The position numbers and the translations under genes are program-made. A stretch of 64,000 bases of DNA from an uncultured Acidimicrobiaceae bacterium (lineage in GTDB: Bacteria > Actinomycetota > Acidimicrobiia > Acidimicrobiales > SZUA-35). This document shows positions 1 to 7,946 of this stretch, piece by piece; positions within the stretch are counted from its first letter, which is position 1, and every line of letters begins with the position of its first letter. The stretch spans positions 1-64,000 of the forward strand of contig CAMYLA010000035.1 in the NCBI GenBank assembly GCA_947259095.1, read 5' to 3'. Under the pieces are notes generated by a model that worked only from the letters and a program-made list of their open reading frames with translations, did not search any database and had not been told where the DNA came from.

Positions 1-651
1 TGCGGGGGTGGCCGGTGCGGGGGTGGCCGGGGCCGGGGTGGGGGCGGCCGGGGCCGGGGTGGGGGCGGCCGGGGCCGGTGCGGGGGCGGCCGGTGCTTGC
101 GTCTGGCCGGGCGGGGCCGGGGCGGCAGCCGCAGCAGGGGCGGCGACCTCGGGCTCGGGGACCGGGGCCGGGGTGGGCCTCGAGGCCGCCGGGGCCGGGG
201 CCTCAGCGGCCTTGATGGCCGGCGGTGGCGGTGGGATCGGCTTCGATGCGTCGCTCGACGGCTTGGCGCCGGCCGAGGACACCACCTTCCGTGCCGGTCC
301 ACCAGGCCTCGATGGCGGCGAGTCGGCGCCCGGGGTCGGCCGCTGCGAAGCGGCCGTATCGTCATCGGCTTCGTGCTTGGCCGGGGCCTTCTTGGGTGGC
401 GGCTTCTTGGTGGAGATCACCGTCTCCGCTGCCGAGCCGGCATCACCATCGGAGGCTGCGGGCTCGTCTGCGGGCTTCTTGATCAAGCCGTCGCGCTCGG
501 CCTTGCGTCGGAGGCGATCAGCCTGCGCTTCTACGACACTCGAGGAATGGCTCTTCACCCCGATGCCGAGGGCATCGCAGAGGTCGATAATCTCTTTGTT
601 GGAAAGACCCAACTCTCTGGCGAGTTCGTAGACCCGGACTTTTGATGGCAC
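1..651 (-). CDS. infB: Translation initiation factor IF-2, N-terminal part (cut by window edge)
   Basis: IF-2 is the GTPase that brings fMet-tRNA to the 30S subunit and promotes subunit joining. Only the first 217 codons are here. Residues 1-55 look like the IF2_N fold (start MPSKVRVYELARELG, with the SNKELIDLCDALGI turn). A Lys-rich stretch follows, then from about residue 95 a long Ala/Pro linker of PAPAAPTPA-type repeats running off the window. The GTPase domain lies outside. The start is a GTG at 651, preceded by a GAGGTGAT Shine-Dalgarno-like stretch about 11 nt away. The gene is last in rimP-nusA-ylxR-infB, the usual bacterial order. Large disordered N-termini are normal for actinobacterial IF-2. 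Confidence 0.93.
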   Translation of the reverse strand, partial: MPSKVRVYELARELGLSNKEIIDLCDALGIGVKSHSSSVVEAQADRLRRKAERDGLIKKPADEPAASDGDAGSAAETVISTKKPPPKKAPAKHEADDDTAASQRPTPGADSPPSRPGGPARKVVSSAGAKPSSDASKPIPPPPPAIKAAEAPAPAASRPTPAPVPEPEVAAPAAAAAPAPPGQTQAPAAPAPAPAAPTPAPAAPTPAPATPAPATPA

Positions 652-757
652 GTTGTGGAGATCACCTCTGAAAACAGGTCGCTACAGCGTAGCGAGACAA
701 CGGCTTATCCTACCGGCCGAGAGCCGGAGACCCATCAAATCATGCCAGTTGAACCCA

Positions 758-1051
758 TTACGAACTGAAGGCATCTCGATGATCGTCGTCTGGCCAACCA
801 TGGCGTAGCTCCCGAATCGATTCCGGATCCGGGGAACGGCGAAAGGCCCTGGCCAGAGCTTTCCTCTCGACGGCCAGATCGAAACAGCGGCCGGTGTGGT
901 CGCCGCACAACCAGGCCCCCCGCCCCGGCCCATGACGGCCGACCCGGACCCGGCCGAGATCATCCAATCGCAGCCGGATCAAATTGTCTTGGGGTCGGCG
1001 GGTCCGACAGCCGATACAGGTTCGGAGGGGCCCGTCGACGGCCGCGGTCAC
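758..1051 (-). CDS. ylxR: YlxR family RNA-binding protein (DUF448)
   Basis: This 97-residue YlxR/DUF448 protein belongs to a small RNA-binding family almost always encoded between nusA and infB. The signature RTCIGCRTRRP is near residue 10, followed by the family's GRGAWLC segment and a basic helix (RKALARAFRR). The GTG start at 1051 is inferred from the family N-terminus. It lies 4 nt after the nusA TGA, so translation is probably coupled. An open frame continues upstream inside nusA but is not YlxR-like. Family members have been linked to RNase P and to transcription regulation; the exact role here is unknown. Confidence 0.88.
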   Translation of the reverse strand: MTAAVDGPLRTCIGCRTRRPQDNLIRLRLDDLGRVRVGRHGPGRGAWLCGDHTGRCFDLAVERKALARAFRRSPDPESIRELRHGWPDDDHRDAFSS

Positions 1052-1055
1052 CCGA

Positions 1056-2486
1056 TCAGTGGGCGACGCCGGGCTCGTCGACGGTCTCCCGAACCTCTTG
1101 TTGGCCCGACGATGCCGCATCGTCGGATTCGACAGCCGGTTCTTCCCCGTTCGACAGCCCCTCGGCCACGGTGTCTCCACCATCGTCGGTCGGGGCGCCG
1201 TCATCTGCCATGTCCTCGGGGGCGGGATCCTCGTCGACCGCTGCCACTTCGGCGTCGTCGGCCGAGGGTTCCCCTTCGACCACATCGGTTGCGGCGTCGG
1301 GGACATCGCCTTCGGGGGCGGCCTCGCCTTCGGGGGCGGCATCGCCTTCGGCGGGTGCCTCTTCGGTGACGGCTTCCTCGTCGACCGAGGCGTTCCACTG
1401 GTCGGCCGAGATCGCCTCGGAGCCGTCCGCCGGTTGCCACATCTGCTCACCGGTGGCCGCATCGACGATCCACTCGCCTTCGGCCCACTCCTCGCTCTCG
1501 TACTTCGCTTCTTCGATGAGTTGCGTCTCGCTCTTGATGTCGATCCGCCAACCGGTCAACCGATGGGCCAGACGGGCGTTCTGGCCTTCTTTGCCGATGG
1601 CCAGCGACAGCTGGAAGTCGGGAACGATCACCTCTGCGGTGGCGGTGTCGAAATCGATCCGGACCTCTTTGACCTTGGCCGGCGAAAGCGCCTTGGCCAC
1701 AAAATCGTAGGGATCCTCGCTGAAGGGGATGATGTCGACCTTCTCCCCGTTCAGCTCATTGACGACCATCCGGACCCGGGAACCCCGGGCGCCGACGCAG
1801 GCACCGACCGGGTCGACGTTCGAGTCGTTCGACCAGACCGAGATCTTGGTCCGGTGACCGGGTTCCCGGGCGCAGGCCTTGATCTCGACGATGCCGTCGG
1901 CGATCTCGGGAACCTCGAGTTCGAACAGCCGCTTGATCAGCCCCGGGTGGGTCCGGCTGACCACGATCTGGGGGCCCTTGGCCGTGCGGCGGACCTCGAC
2001 GATATAGGCCTTGACCCGGTTGCCACCCTCGGAGCGGGGGCCCATCGAAACCTGCTCCGCCTGGGGAAGCAACGCCTCGACCCGACCGAGATCCAGCAGG
2101 GTGTAGCGGGAATCGGTCTGCTGGACGATGCCGGTGACGATGTCGCCCTCCCGGCCGGCGTACTCCTCGTATTTCATCTCCCGCTCAACCTCGCGGATGC
2201 CCTGGGTCAGGATCTGCTTGGTGGTCTGGGCGGCGATACGACCGAACGAGTCGGGGGTGACGTCCATCTCCTCGCCGACCGGTTCACCGTCCTCATCGAG
2301 TTCCTGGGCGAAGACCCGGATGTCGAACGAGGCCGGATCGATGGTGACCCAGGCGTACTCGAAGGAATCGGGCATGCGCTTGTACGCCGACTCGAGCGCG
2401 TTGGCCATGATGCCGAAAAGCTTGTCTATGGAAATCCCGCGGTCCTCTGCCAGCGCCTGCAGCGCTTCGGTCATTTCGTTGCTCAT
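1056..2486 (-). CDS. nusA: Transcription termination/antitermination factor NusA
   Basis: NusA binds RNA polymerase and nascent RNA to control pausing, termination and antitermination. The 476-residue protein has the RNAP-binding N-terminal domain (about 1-108), an S1 domain (about 113-180), and two KH domains with GxxG loops at GARG 232-235 and GKEG 298-301. After about residue 345 comes a very acidic, Ala/Glu/Asp-rich tail of some 130 residues instead of the C-terminal repeats of E. coli NusA. Actinobacterial NusA proteins normally stop soon after KH2, so this tail is a lineage feature. The start overlaps the rimP stop by 4 nt (ATGA), showing translational coupling. Confidence 0.97.
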   Translation of the reverse strand: MSNEMTEALQALAEDRGISIDKLFGIMANALESAYKRMPDSFEYAWVTIDPASFDIRVFAQELDEDGEPVGEEMDVTPDSFGRIAAQTTKQILTQGIREVEREMKYEEYAGREGDIVTGIVQQTDSRYTLLDLGRVEALLPQAEQVSMGPRSEGGNRVKAYIVEVRRTAKGPQIVVSRTHPGLIKRLFELEVPEIADGIVEIKACAREPGHRTKISVWSNDSNVDPVGACVGARGSRVRMVVNELNGEKVDIIPFSEDPYDFVAKALSPAKVKEVRIDFDTATAEVIVPDFQLSLAIGKEGQNARLAHRLTGWRIDIKSETQLIEEAKYESEEWAEGEWIVDAATGEQMWQPADGSEAISADQWNASVDEEAVTEEAPAEGDAAPEGEAAPEGDVPDAATDVVEGEPSADDAEVAAVDEDPAPEDMADDGAPTDDGGDTVAEGLSNGEEPAVESDDAASSGQQEVRETVDEPGVAH

Positions 2487-3304
2487 GGCCGACCTCGTTC
2501 CTGTTCTACTGTCTTCGATTGTGATGTTGGAGAGTTCTCGCCGCTCGGCGCACCCTCGGCCGACGGTTTGCCACCGGCCGGCTTGCGGGCCGAGGCCTTC
2601 TTCTTGGACTTCCGCTGGGACTGCTTCTGTTTCTTGGGGTGGGCTTGACCCGAGCGGTTCTTGCCGCCCGACGCCCCAGCACCCGGTTTGGGACCGGGGC
2701 CCCAGTCGAACACCGTCCTGGCCGAGGCGACGTCCGCCAGCTCGACTCGCATCGTCTCCGATTCGGTCAGGTCCACACCATCGACCTCGACGACCTCGAT
2801 CGTCAGCCCGGTGGGATCGACGGCGGTCAGCAGGCCCTTGACCCGGCGAGGATCGATCCCGGGGATGGACTTGACCACGACCTTCTCCCCGATCGCACGC
2901 CGGTAGTGCTCCTCACGGCGCAGCGGCCGTTCGACGCCGGGGCTCGAGACCTCGAGCGTGTAGCGACCGGGGACCGGGTCGTGCTGGTCCAGGATCGGCG
3001 AGATCAGGCGGTTGACGGTGGCCAGGCTGTCGGTGGTGACCCCGTCCTCGTGATCGAGCACGATCCGGAGGGTGCCGCCGGTCCATTCCACATCGAGCAG
3101 CTCGACTCCCGCCGTGGCGACGACCGGACCCAACAGCGCCATGACCCTGTCGGCCACCGGCGAATCGGTTTGTGGCCGGTGCCGATCGGCGGCATCGAGG
3201 TCGGGTCCCGAGACTTGTTCTGGCCCCGAGACCGGTTCGGGCCCTGCGTCGGCATCGGCGGGGGCAGCAGCATCGGGCCGGATGTCCACCGGTTCGCTTG
3301 ACAC
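2483..3304 (-). CDS. rimP: Ribosome maturation factor RimP
   Basis: RimP helps assemble the 30S subunit. The core is at about residues 49-200, with the family segments LLDVEWTGG, LEVSSPGVERPL and the C-terminal SH3-like part. Two extras stand out. A roughly 48-residue Pro/Ala/Asp-rich N-terminus and a roughly 70-residue tail dense in Lys/Ser/Gly (KKQKQSQRKSKKK region) make it 273 residues, against about 150-180 in most bacteria. The basic tail could bind rRNA; that is inference. It is first gene of rimP-nusA-ylxR-infB, and a hairpin leader lies upstream. The start could lie further in, since no strong Shine-Dalgarno decides it. Confidence 0.93.
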   Translation of the reverse strand: MSSEPVDIRPDAAAPADADAGPEPVSGPEQVSGPDLDAADRHRPQTDSPVADRVMALLGPVVATAGVELLDVEWTGGTLRIVLDHEDGVTTDSLATVNRLISPILDQHDPVPGRYTLEVSSPGVERPLRREEHYRRAIGEKVVVKSIPGIDPRRVKGLLTAVDPTGLTIEVVEVDGVDLTESETMRVELADVASARTVFDWGPGPKPGAGASGGKNRSGQAHPKKQKQSQRKSKKKASARKPAGGKPSAEGAPSGENSPTSQSKTVEQERGRP

Positions 3305-3379
3305 TGCTCACCTCCTGGGAGTTGCTGTGGATCTCGACCACCGGCTGTCGCTCGCGACATGGCCCGGCGGAAATCAAAA

Positions 3380-3399
3380 GCGTGGGCCGCAGCCCACGC
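3380..3399 (-). promoter_or_regulatory. Hairpin with T-run in the rimP-nusA leader (attenuator candidate)
   Basis: A perfect 8-bp inverted repeat (GCGTGGGC, loop of 4, GCCCACGC) lies 75 nt upstream of the rimP start. On the minus strand TTTTGATTT follows directly, the layout of an intrinsic terminator. Placed between the likely promoter and rimP, it could attenuate the operon; NusA-dependent autoregulation is an attractive inference. A TAGTAT -10-like hexamer lies just upstream at 3410-3415 on the same strand, with no convincing -35 box. Confidence 0.5.
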
Positions 3400-3531
3400 C
3401 TTGACCTGATACTAGCCGGTTTTGGGCGGAATCGGTCGGCGGTCGGTCCCGACCGCACCGGATCGGCGGACCCGGCGCCCGGCCGCCCGCCGAGCGGCGG
3501 CGGGCTCGGCGGCGTGGTTTGGCGACGCCCG

Positions 3532-3537
3532 TAGGCT
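3532..3537 (+). promoter_or_regulatory. -10 box (TAGGCT) for a leaderless start at 3544
   Basis: TAGGCT fits the TANNNT actinobacterial -10 consensus. It ends 6 nt before the ATG at 3544, so transcription is expected to begin at or next to the start codon. No Shine-Dalgarno is present in the short gap. Confidence 0.5.
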
Positions 3538-3543
3538 GGGACC

Positions 3544-3876
3544 ATGGGTTTTCTTGATTCGGTCAAATCGTGGTTCAGATCCGAAGCGGCGGAGGCGGGC
3601 GAGCTCGGCCGGGAAACAAAAACCAGGCTGGAGCGCGATCTCGATCGCCGCGAAGCCGAGCTCGCCGCCACCCCGGAGCAACGGCTGGAGCAACTGCAGG
3701 ACCAGATCGCAGACGGCGACACCACCTTCGGAGACCTCCAGTCCAAGATCGACGGCCGGGGTGCCCTGGCCGATGCCACCGCCGACGTGGCCGGCATCGA
3801 TCGTCGGGACCAGGACGACGTGTTGGATCTCGACTCCGAGGAGATCGATCCGCCCGATCCGGGACCGGCTTCGTAG
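3544..3876 (+). CDS. Small acidic hypothetical protein
   Basis: This 110-residue soluble protein was not recognised. It starts MGFLDSVKSWF, a short amphipathic helix, then has a charged Glu/Arg-rich helical region (about 15-70) and an acidic C-terminus ending in a DPPDPGPAS tail. No membrane segment, cysteine or catalytic motif is visible. It stands alone on the plus strand, divergent from rimP and convergent with ispG (3 nt between stops). The ATG is supported by the TAGGCT box 6 nt upstream. Codon use matches neighbouring genes, so it is probably real. Confidence 0.65.
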   Translation: MGFLDSVKSWFRSEAAEAGELGRETKTRLERDLDRREAELAATPEQRLEQLQDQIADGDTTFGDLQSKIDGRGALADATADVAGIDRRDQDDVLDLDSEEIDPPDPGPAS

Positions 3877-3879
3877 GGT

Positions 3880-5121
3880 CTAGGCGTCGCTGCGCTTCTT
3901 GCGCAACAGCTCCACCACCTGTTCCGAGGCGTTTGCGTCGTCACCCCGCTCGTTGAGGTTCAGCGCCCGATCCTCCTCGGCCGCCCGCCGGGCCGCGGCC
4001 CTGGTGGACTTGGCCCGGTCCAGCGCCGCGTCCATGCCTTCGGCGGTGATCAGCTCGGCCCACTCCACCAGCGTGTCGACCATCTCGTCCTCCGGGACCA
4101 CGGCCACATTCTCGCCCTTGATGAACAGGTGGCCTCGCTTGTTGCCGGCTGCGATCCCGATGTCGGCGTCCCTGGCTTCGCCGGGGCCGTTGACCACACA
4201 CCCCATCACCGCCACCTGAAGAGGCAGCTGCCGATCGGCAAAGGCATCCTGGGCGTCCTGGGCCACCTTGTAGACGTCGATCTCGGCTCGGCCGCAGGAG
4301 GGACAGGCGATCAGGTCGACGTTCTTGCGCTCCCGGAGCCCGAACGACTCCAGCAGCACCCTGCCGAGGCGGGCTTCGTCGACCGGGTCGGAGGTGAGCG
4401 AGTAGCGGATGGTGTCGCCGATGCCCTCGGCCAGCAGTGTTGCGATGCCGGCGGTGGCCTTGACGATGCCTGCCGGTGGCGGCCCGGCTTCGGTCACCCC
4501 GAGATGGAGTGGATGATCGGTGACCTCGCTGAGCTGTCGGTAGGCCTCGATCATCAGCGGCACGTTCGATGCCTTGACCGAGATCTTGATCAGGTCGAAG
4601 TCGACCTCCTCGAAATAGGCGATCTCCTGCAACGCCGACTCGACCATGGCCTCGGGCGTCACGGTGTCGCCGTACTTCTTGTAGAGGTCGGGATGGAGGC
4701 TGCCGCCGTTGACGCCGATCCGGATCGGCACCCCCCGGTCCTTGGCCTCCTTGGCCACCGCCTTGATGTGCTCGGGCTTGCGGATGTTGCCGGGATTGAG
4801 CCGGAGGCAGTGGACACCGGCCTCGAGAGCTTCCAGCGCCCGCCGGTACTGATGATGGATGTCGGCCACGATCGGCACGGGACTGCGGGGGACGATCCTG
4901 GCCAGGCCCTCCGAGGCCTCGGGCTCATTGCAGGTGCAGCGAACGATGTCGGCTCCGGCCGCGGCCAGAGCGTAGATCTGCTGCAGGGTGCCCTCGACGT
5001 CGGCGGTCTTGGTGATCGTCATCGACTGCACGGTGATCGGGGCATCGCCGCCGACCGGTACGTCTCCCACCATGATCTGGCGGGTCTTGGCCCTCGGGAA
5101 CTGGACTGCGCCTGCTTCCAT
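3880..5121 (-). CDS. ispG: 4-hydroxy-3-methylbut-2-enyl diphosphate synthase (IspG/GcpE)
   Basis: IspG converts MEcPP to HMBPP in the non-mevalonate (MEP) isoprenoid pathway, using a [4Fe-4S] cluster. The 413-residue protein has the TIM-barrel part (motifs TKTADVEGT, ADIHHQYRRAL, RLNPGNIRK, IGVNGGSL). The C-terminal cluster part carries Cys273 and Cys276 (CPSCGR), Cys308 (MGCVVNGPGE) and Glu315, equivalent to the E. coli ligands. About 50 residues of Ala/Arg/Glu-rich tail extend beyond the family core. It is last in a cluster with dxr and an M50 protease, the conserved dxr-rseP-ispG arrangement of Actinobacteria. Confidence 0.97.
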   Translation of the reverse strand: MEAGAVQFPRAKTRQIMVGDVPVGGDAPITVQSMTITKTADVEGTLQQIYALAAAGADIVRCTCNEPEASEGLARIVPRSPVPIVADIHHQYRRALEALEAGVHCLRLNPGNIRKPEHIKAVAKEAKDRGVPIRIGVNGGSLHPDLYKKYGDTVTPEAMVESALQEIAYFEEVDFDLIKISVKASNVPLMIEAYRQLSEVTDHPLHLGVTEAGPPPAGIVKATAGIATLLAEGIGDTIRYSLTSDPVDEARLGRVLLESFGLRERKNVDLIACPSCGRAEIDVYKVAQDAQDAFADRQLPLQVAVMGCVVNGPGEARDADIGIAAGNKRGHLFIKGENVAVVPEDEMVDTLVEWAELITAEGMDAALDRAKSTRAAARRAAEEDRALNLNERGDDANASEQVVELLRKKRSDA

Positions 5122-5186
5122 GTCTGCTCACTTCGTTCGAGACTCGAGTTTCGCCCTCGGCAAAATGTTGCGGAACCGCCGCCGAC

Positions 5187-6557
5187 CTAGCTGATGGGCC
5201 GAACGATATCGAGGTAGACCGTGGAGATCATGATGAAACCGAGCAGCGCAACCACCGCATAGGTCAATGGCAGGAGCTTGGCCACATCCACGTGGTAGCG
5301 GCGACCGTTGCGGGACCGGACCCGCTCGTAGGTGGCGATGGCGGCATGACCACCATCGAGTGGCAGCAGCGGCAGCAGGTTCAGGAGCCCGATGAAGATG
5401 TTGAGAACGGCCAGCAGGCTGATGGGCCAGGTGATGTCGAAATCGGGCTGGCCGGCGATGCGGACCGCGCCGACGACCGAGATCGGCCGGTTGGCCTCGT
5501 CGCTGGTGCGGTCGACGTCCTCGGAACCGCTGAACATCAGCGAGCCAAGGTCGGTGAAGGTGGATGGCGACAGGAAGGTGGGAATCGATCGCAAGGCACC
5601 CCAGAACGTCTCACCGAACATCTGCACCGCCACGACCGGGCTCTCTCTGGTTTGCTCGAAGGTGGGCGAGACGCCGAGGAAGCCGAACGCCTCGCCGGTC
5701 TCCTCGTCTTCCAGGGACGCCAGGGTGGTTGTTCGGACGGTCGTCTCGCCACCGACGCCGAGCACCTGCAGCTCGACCTCTTCACCGGGATTTTCCCGGA
5801 CGTAGGTTCGCAGTTCCCGCCAGTCGGTGGCGGCGACACCGTCGACGGCCACGATGGTGTCGCCCGGCTCCAGCTCGGCCACCACGGCCGGCGTCTCCCC
5901 GGTTTCCAACTGGGAGATCTGGCCGACCGACCACTCTTCGGGGTTGTCGAGCCCGATGGCGGTCGTCACCACCATGAACAGCACGATGGCCTGGATGAAG
6001 TGCATCATCGACCCGGCGGTGATCACCAGCATGCGGCGGGGATAGCTCTTGTTCTTGTAGGCCCGGGGCTCGTCCTCGGGGTCACACGGGTCGAGGTTGT
6101 GCATGCCGACGATCCTCACGAAGGCACCGATCGGCAACGTCCGGATGCCATACTCGGTTTCGCCCCGCTGGAACGACCAGATCCGGGGACCCATGAACAA
6201 GAAGAACTGGGTGGCCTTCATCCCCGTCCAACGAGCGGTCAGGAAGTGGCCGAGCTCGTGGAGGAAGATCATGACGACCAACCCGACCACCACGAAGAAG
6301 TAGCGGGGACCGGCCCAGAACCAGAGCATGGCGAACAGTCCGGCGATGAACACCAGACCCAGCGGGTTCGACTGCGCCTCGCTCGGATCGCGATCCTTCG
6401 GCTCCGCCATCACCAACGGAACGGTCCGCTGGCCATCGGCGGTCGCGGCGGCGGCCGACGCCTCAACACCCGGAGGCGCGTCAACAGCCGGAAGTGCCTC
6501 GCCGAGGCGATCACCACCGTGATTGCTGTCGCTGCTGATGTCGTTGGTGTTGGTCAT
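5187..6557 (-). CDS. Site-2 (M50) membrane metalloprotease, RseP/Rip1 type
   Basis: This is an intramembrane zinc protease of the RseP/Rip1 class, which cleaves anti-sigma factors or other single-pass proteins in the membrane. The 456-residue protein has a disordered N-terminus of about 65 residues and then membrane segments. HELGH (His100, Glu101, His104) supplies the zinc and catalytic residues, a PDZ-like domain lies at about 200-290, and the second motif NLLPLLPLDGG near residue 393 contains Asp401. It sits between dxr and ispG, as Rip1 does in Mycobacterium. Its substrate here is unknown; a WhiG-type sigma factor is in the window but no anti-sigma partner was recognised. Confidence 0.93.
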   Translation of the reverse strand: MTNTNDISSDSNHGGDRLGEALPAVDAPPGVEASAAAATADGQRTVPLVMAEPKDRDPSEAQSNPLGLVFIAGLFAMLWFWAGPRYFFVVVGLVVMIFLHELGHFLTARWTGMKATQFFLFMGPRIWSFQRGETEYGIRTLPIGAFVRIVGMHNLDPCDPEDEPRAYKNKSYPRRMLVITAGSMMHFIQAIVLFMVVTTAIGLDNPEEWSVGQISQLETGETPAVVAELEPGDTIVAVDGVAATDWRELRTYVRENPGEEVELQVLGVGGETTVRTTTLASLEDEETGEAFGFLGVSPTFEQTRESPVVAVQMFGETFWGALRSIPTFLSPSTFTDLGSLMFSGSEDVDRTSDEANRPISVVGAVRIAGQPDFDITWPISLLAVLNIFIGLLNLLPLLPLDGGHAAIATYERVRSRNGRRYHVDVAKLLPLTYAVVALLGFIMISTVYLDIVRPIS

Positions 6558-6724
6558 TGACGATCCGTCGTCTCGCTCAGCGTGGCCGGCTGCAACCTGT
6601 CACGACGCTCACTGTCTCATCGGGCAAGGAAATCTAAGTGAAAATGTAGGGCAGATGTTCGACCGGCGTGGCATCGCCCCGACCGGACGGCTTCGACCTG
6701 CGGAGGGCGATCACCGATTCTCGA

Positions 6725-7915
6725 TCATCGGTGGCCGGGCGATCGGCCCAGCACGTCTTCAGCATACTTGCGGGCCTGGCGATCCCCGTCCAGCACCGAC
6801 TGGAGGTCGTCGGCCGCGGCGCCGTCGTGGTGGTCCATCGTCGCTGCGATCACTTCGGCGATCCGGATCCAAGGGATTCGGCCATCGAGGAACGCCGCCA
6901 CCGCCACCTCGTTTGCCGCACTCAGCCACGCCGGCGCAGTGCCGCCGGTCCGTCCGGCCTCGAATGCCAGGTCGAGGCAGGGAAACGCCGCCCGATCGGG
7001 TGGTTCGAAGTCCAATCGCCCCAGCGTCGACCAGTCGATACGTCCGTAGCCGATCGGGAACCGTTCGGGGTAGGCCAGGGCGTAGGCGATCGGCAGGCGC
7101 ATGTCGGGGTTGGACAGCTGGGCGATGGTCGAACCGTCGGTGTAGGTCACCATCGAGTGCACGATCGACTGGGGGTGGACCACGACCTCGATGTCGTCGA
7201 TGTCGATGCCGTGGCCGGCATCCCCGGCCGGTGTGCCGAACAATTCGTTGGCCTCGATCACCTCGAGGCCCTTGTTCATCAGGGTCGACGAATCGATGGT
7301 GATCTTCGGGCCCATCGACCAGGTGGGATGCGCCAGCGCATCGTCGACGGTGACGGCGGCCAACTCCGCGGCCGAGCGCCCCCGGAACGGCCCTCCGGAT
7401 GCGGTCAGCTGCAGCCGGTCGACCGCACGATCGGTACCGCTCGCCCGCAGGCACTGGTGGATGGCGGCATGCTCACTGTCGACCGGCAGCAGTTCGGCGC
7501 CGGGGGTGCAACGGACCTTCTGGACCACGGGCCCGGCGGCGATCAGCGACTCCTTGTTGGCAAGGGCCAGTCGCCGGCCGGCCTCCAGGCAGGCCAAGGT
7601 GACCGGCAGACCGGCGAAGCCGACGACGCCGTTGACCGTCACGTCGGCCACGGTGGCGATGTCGGCCAGGGCCGACGGCCCGGCCAACACCTCGATCCCC
7701 GGCGCCAAGCGGTCCCGCAGCTCAGCGATACCCGACTCGTCGGCAAGGGCAACGACGTCTGGCCGGAACCGCTCGGCTTGGGCGGCCAACTCGTCCAGCC
7801 GGGAGCCGGTGGCCAGCGCCACCACCCGGTACTCGTCAGGGCGGCTGGACACGACATCGAGCGTCTGGGTGCCGATGGAACCGGTTGATCCGACGACGGC
7901 GACGGTCGTGGTCAA
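6725..7915 (-). CDS. dxr: 1-deoxy-D-xylulose 5-phosphate reductoisomerase
   Basis: DXR converts DXP to MEP with NADPH, the first committed step of the MEP pathway. The 396-residue protein is full length. It shows the NADPH-binding GSTGSIG (9-15), the LANKESL segment, the metal-site region PVDSEHAA, the SGGPFR loop and the C-terminal helical domain (SAANEVAV). The start is a TTG at 7915 with a GGAG Shine-Dalgarno 8 nt upstream, directly after cdsA on the same strand. A 167-nt gap separates it from the M50 protease gene and includes an AT-rich patch (about 6627-6655) that could hold an internal promoter. Confidence 0.96.
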   Translation of the reverse strand: MTTTVAVVGSTGSIGTQTLDVVSSRPDEYRVVALATGSRLDELAAQAERFRPDVVALADESGIAELRDRLAPGIEVLAGPSALADIATVADVTVNGVVGFAGLPVTLACLEAGRRLALANKESLIAAGPVVQKVRCTPGAELLPVDSEHAAIHQCLRASGTDRAVDRLQLTASGGPFRGRSAAELAAVTVDDALAHPTWSMGPKITIDSSTLMNKGLEVIEANELFGTPAGDAGHGIDIDDIEVVVHPQSIVHSMVTYTDGSTIAQLSNPDMRLPIAYALAYPERFPIGYGRIDWSTLGRLDFEPPDRAAFPCLDLAFEAGRTGGTAPAWLSAANEVAVAAFLDGRIPWIRIAEVIAATMDHHDGAAADDLQSVLDGDRQARKYAEDVLGRSPGHR

Positions 7916-7946
7916 CAGCCGGACTCCGGGGCCGACGGGCCGCTCA

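Noticed and set aside
984-2648. Long plus-strand open frame (over 550 codons) across nusA and rimP
   Set aside because: It is a shadow of GC-rich coding on the minus strand; its Asp/Gly/Leu-rich product matches nothing and the opposite strand encodes clear NusA and RimP.
6627-6655. Promoter upstream of the M50 protease gene
   Set aside because: The patch is AT-rich and has TTAGAT and TACATT hexamers, but no -35 at proper spacing could be found; mentioned only as a possibility under dxr.
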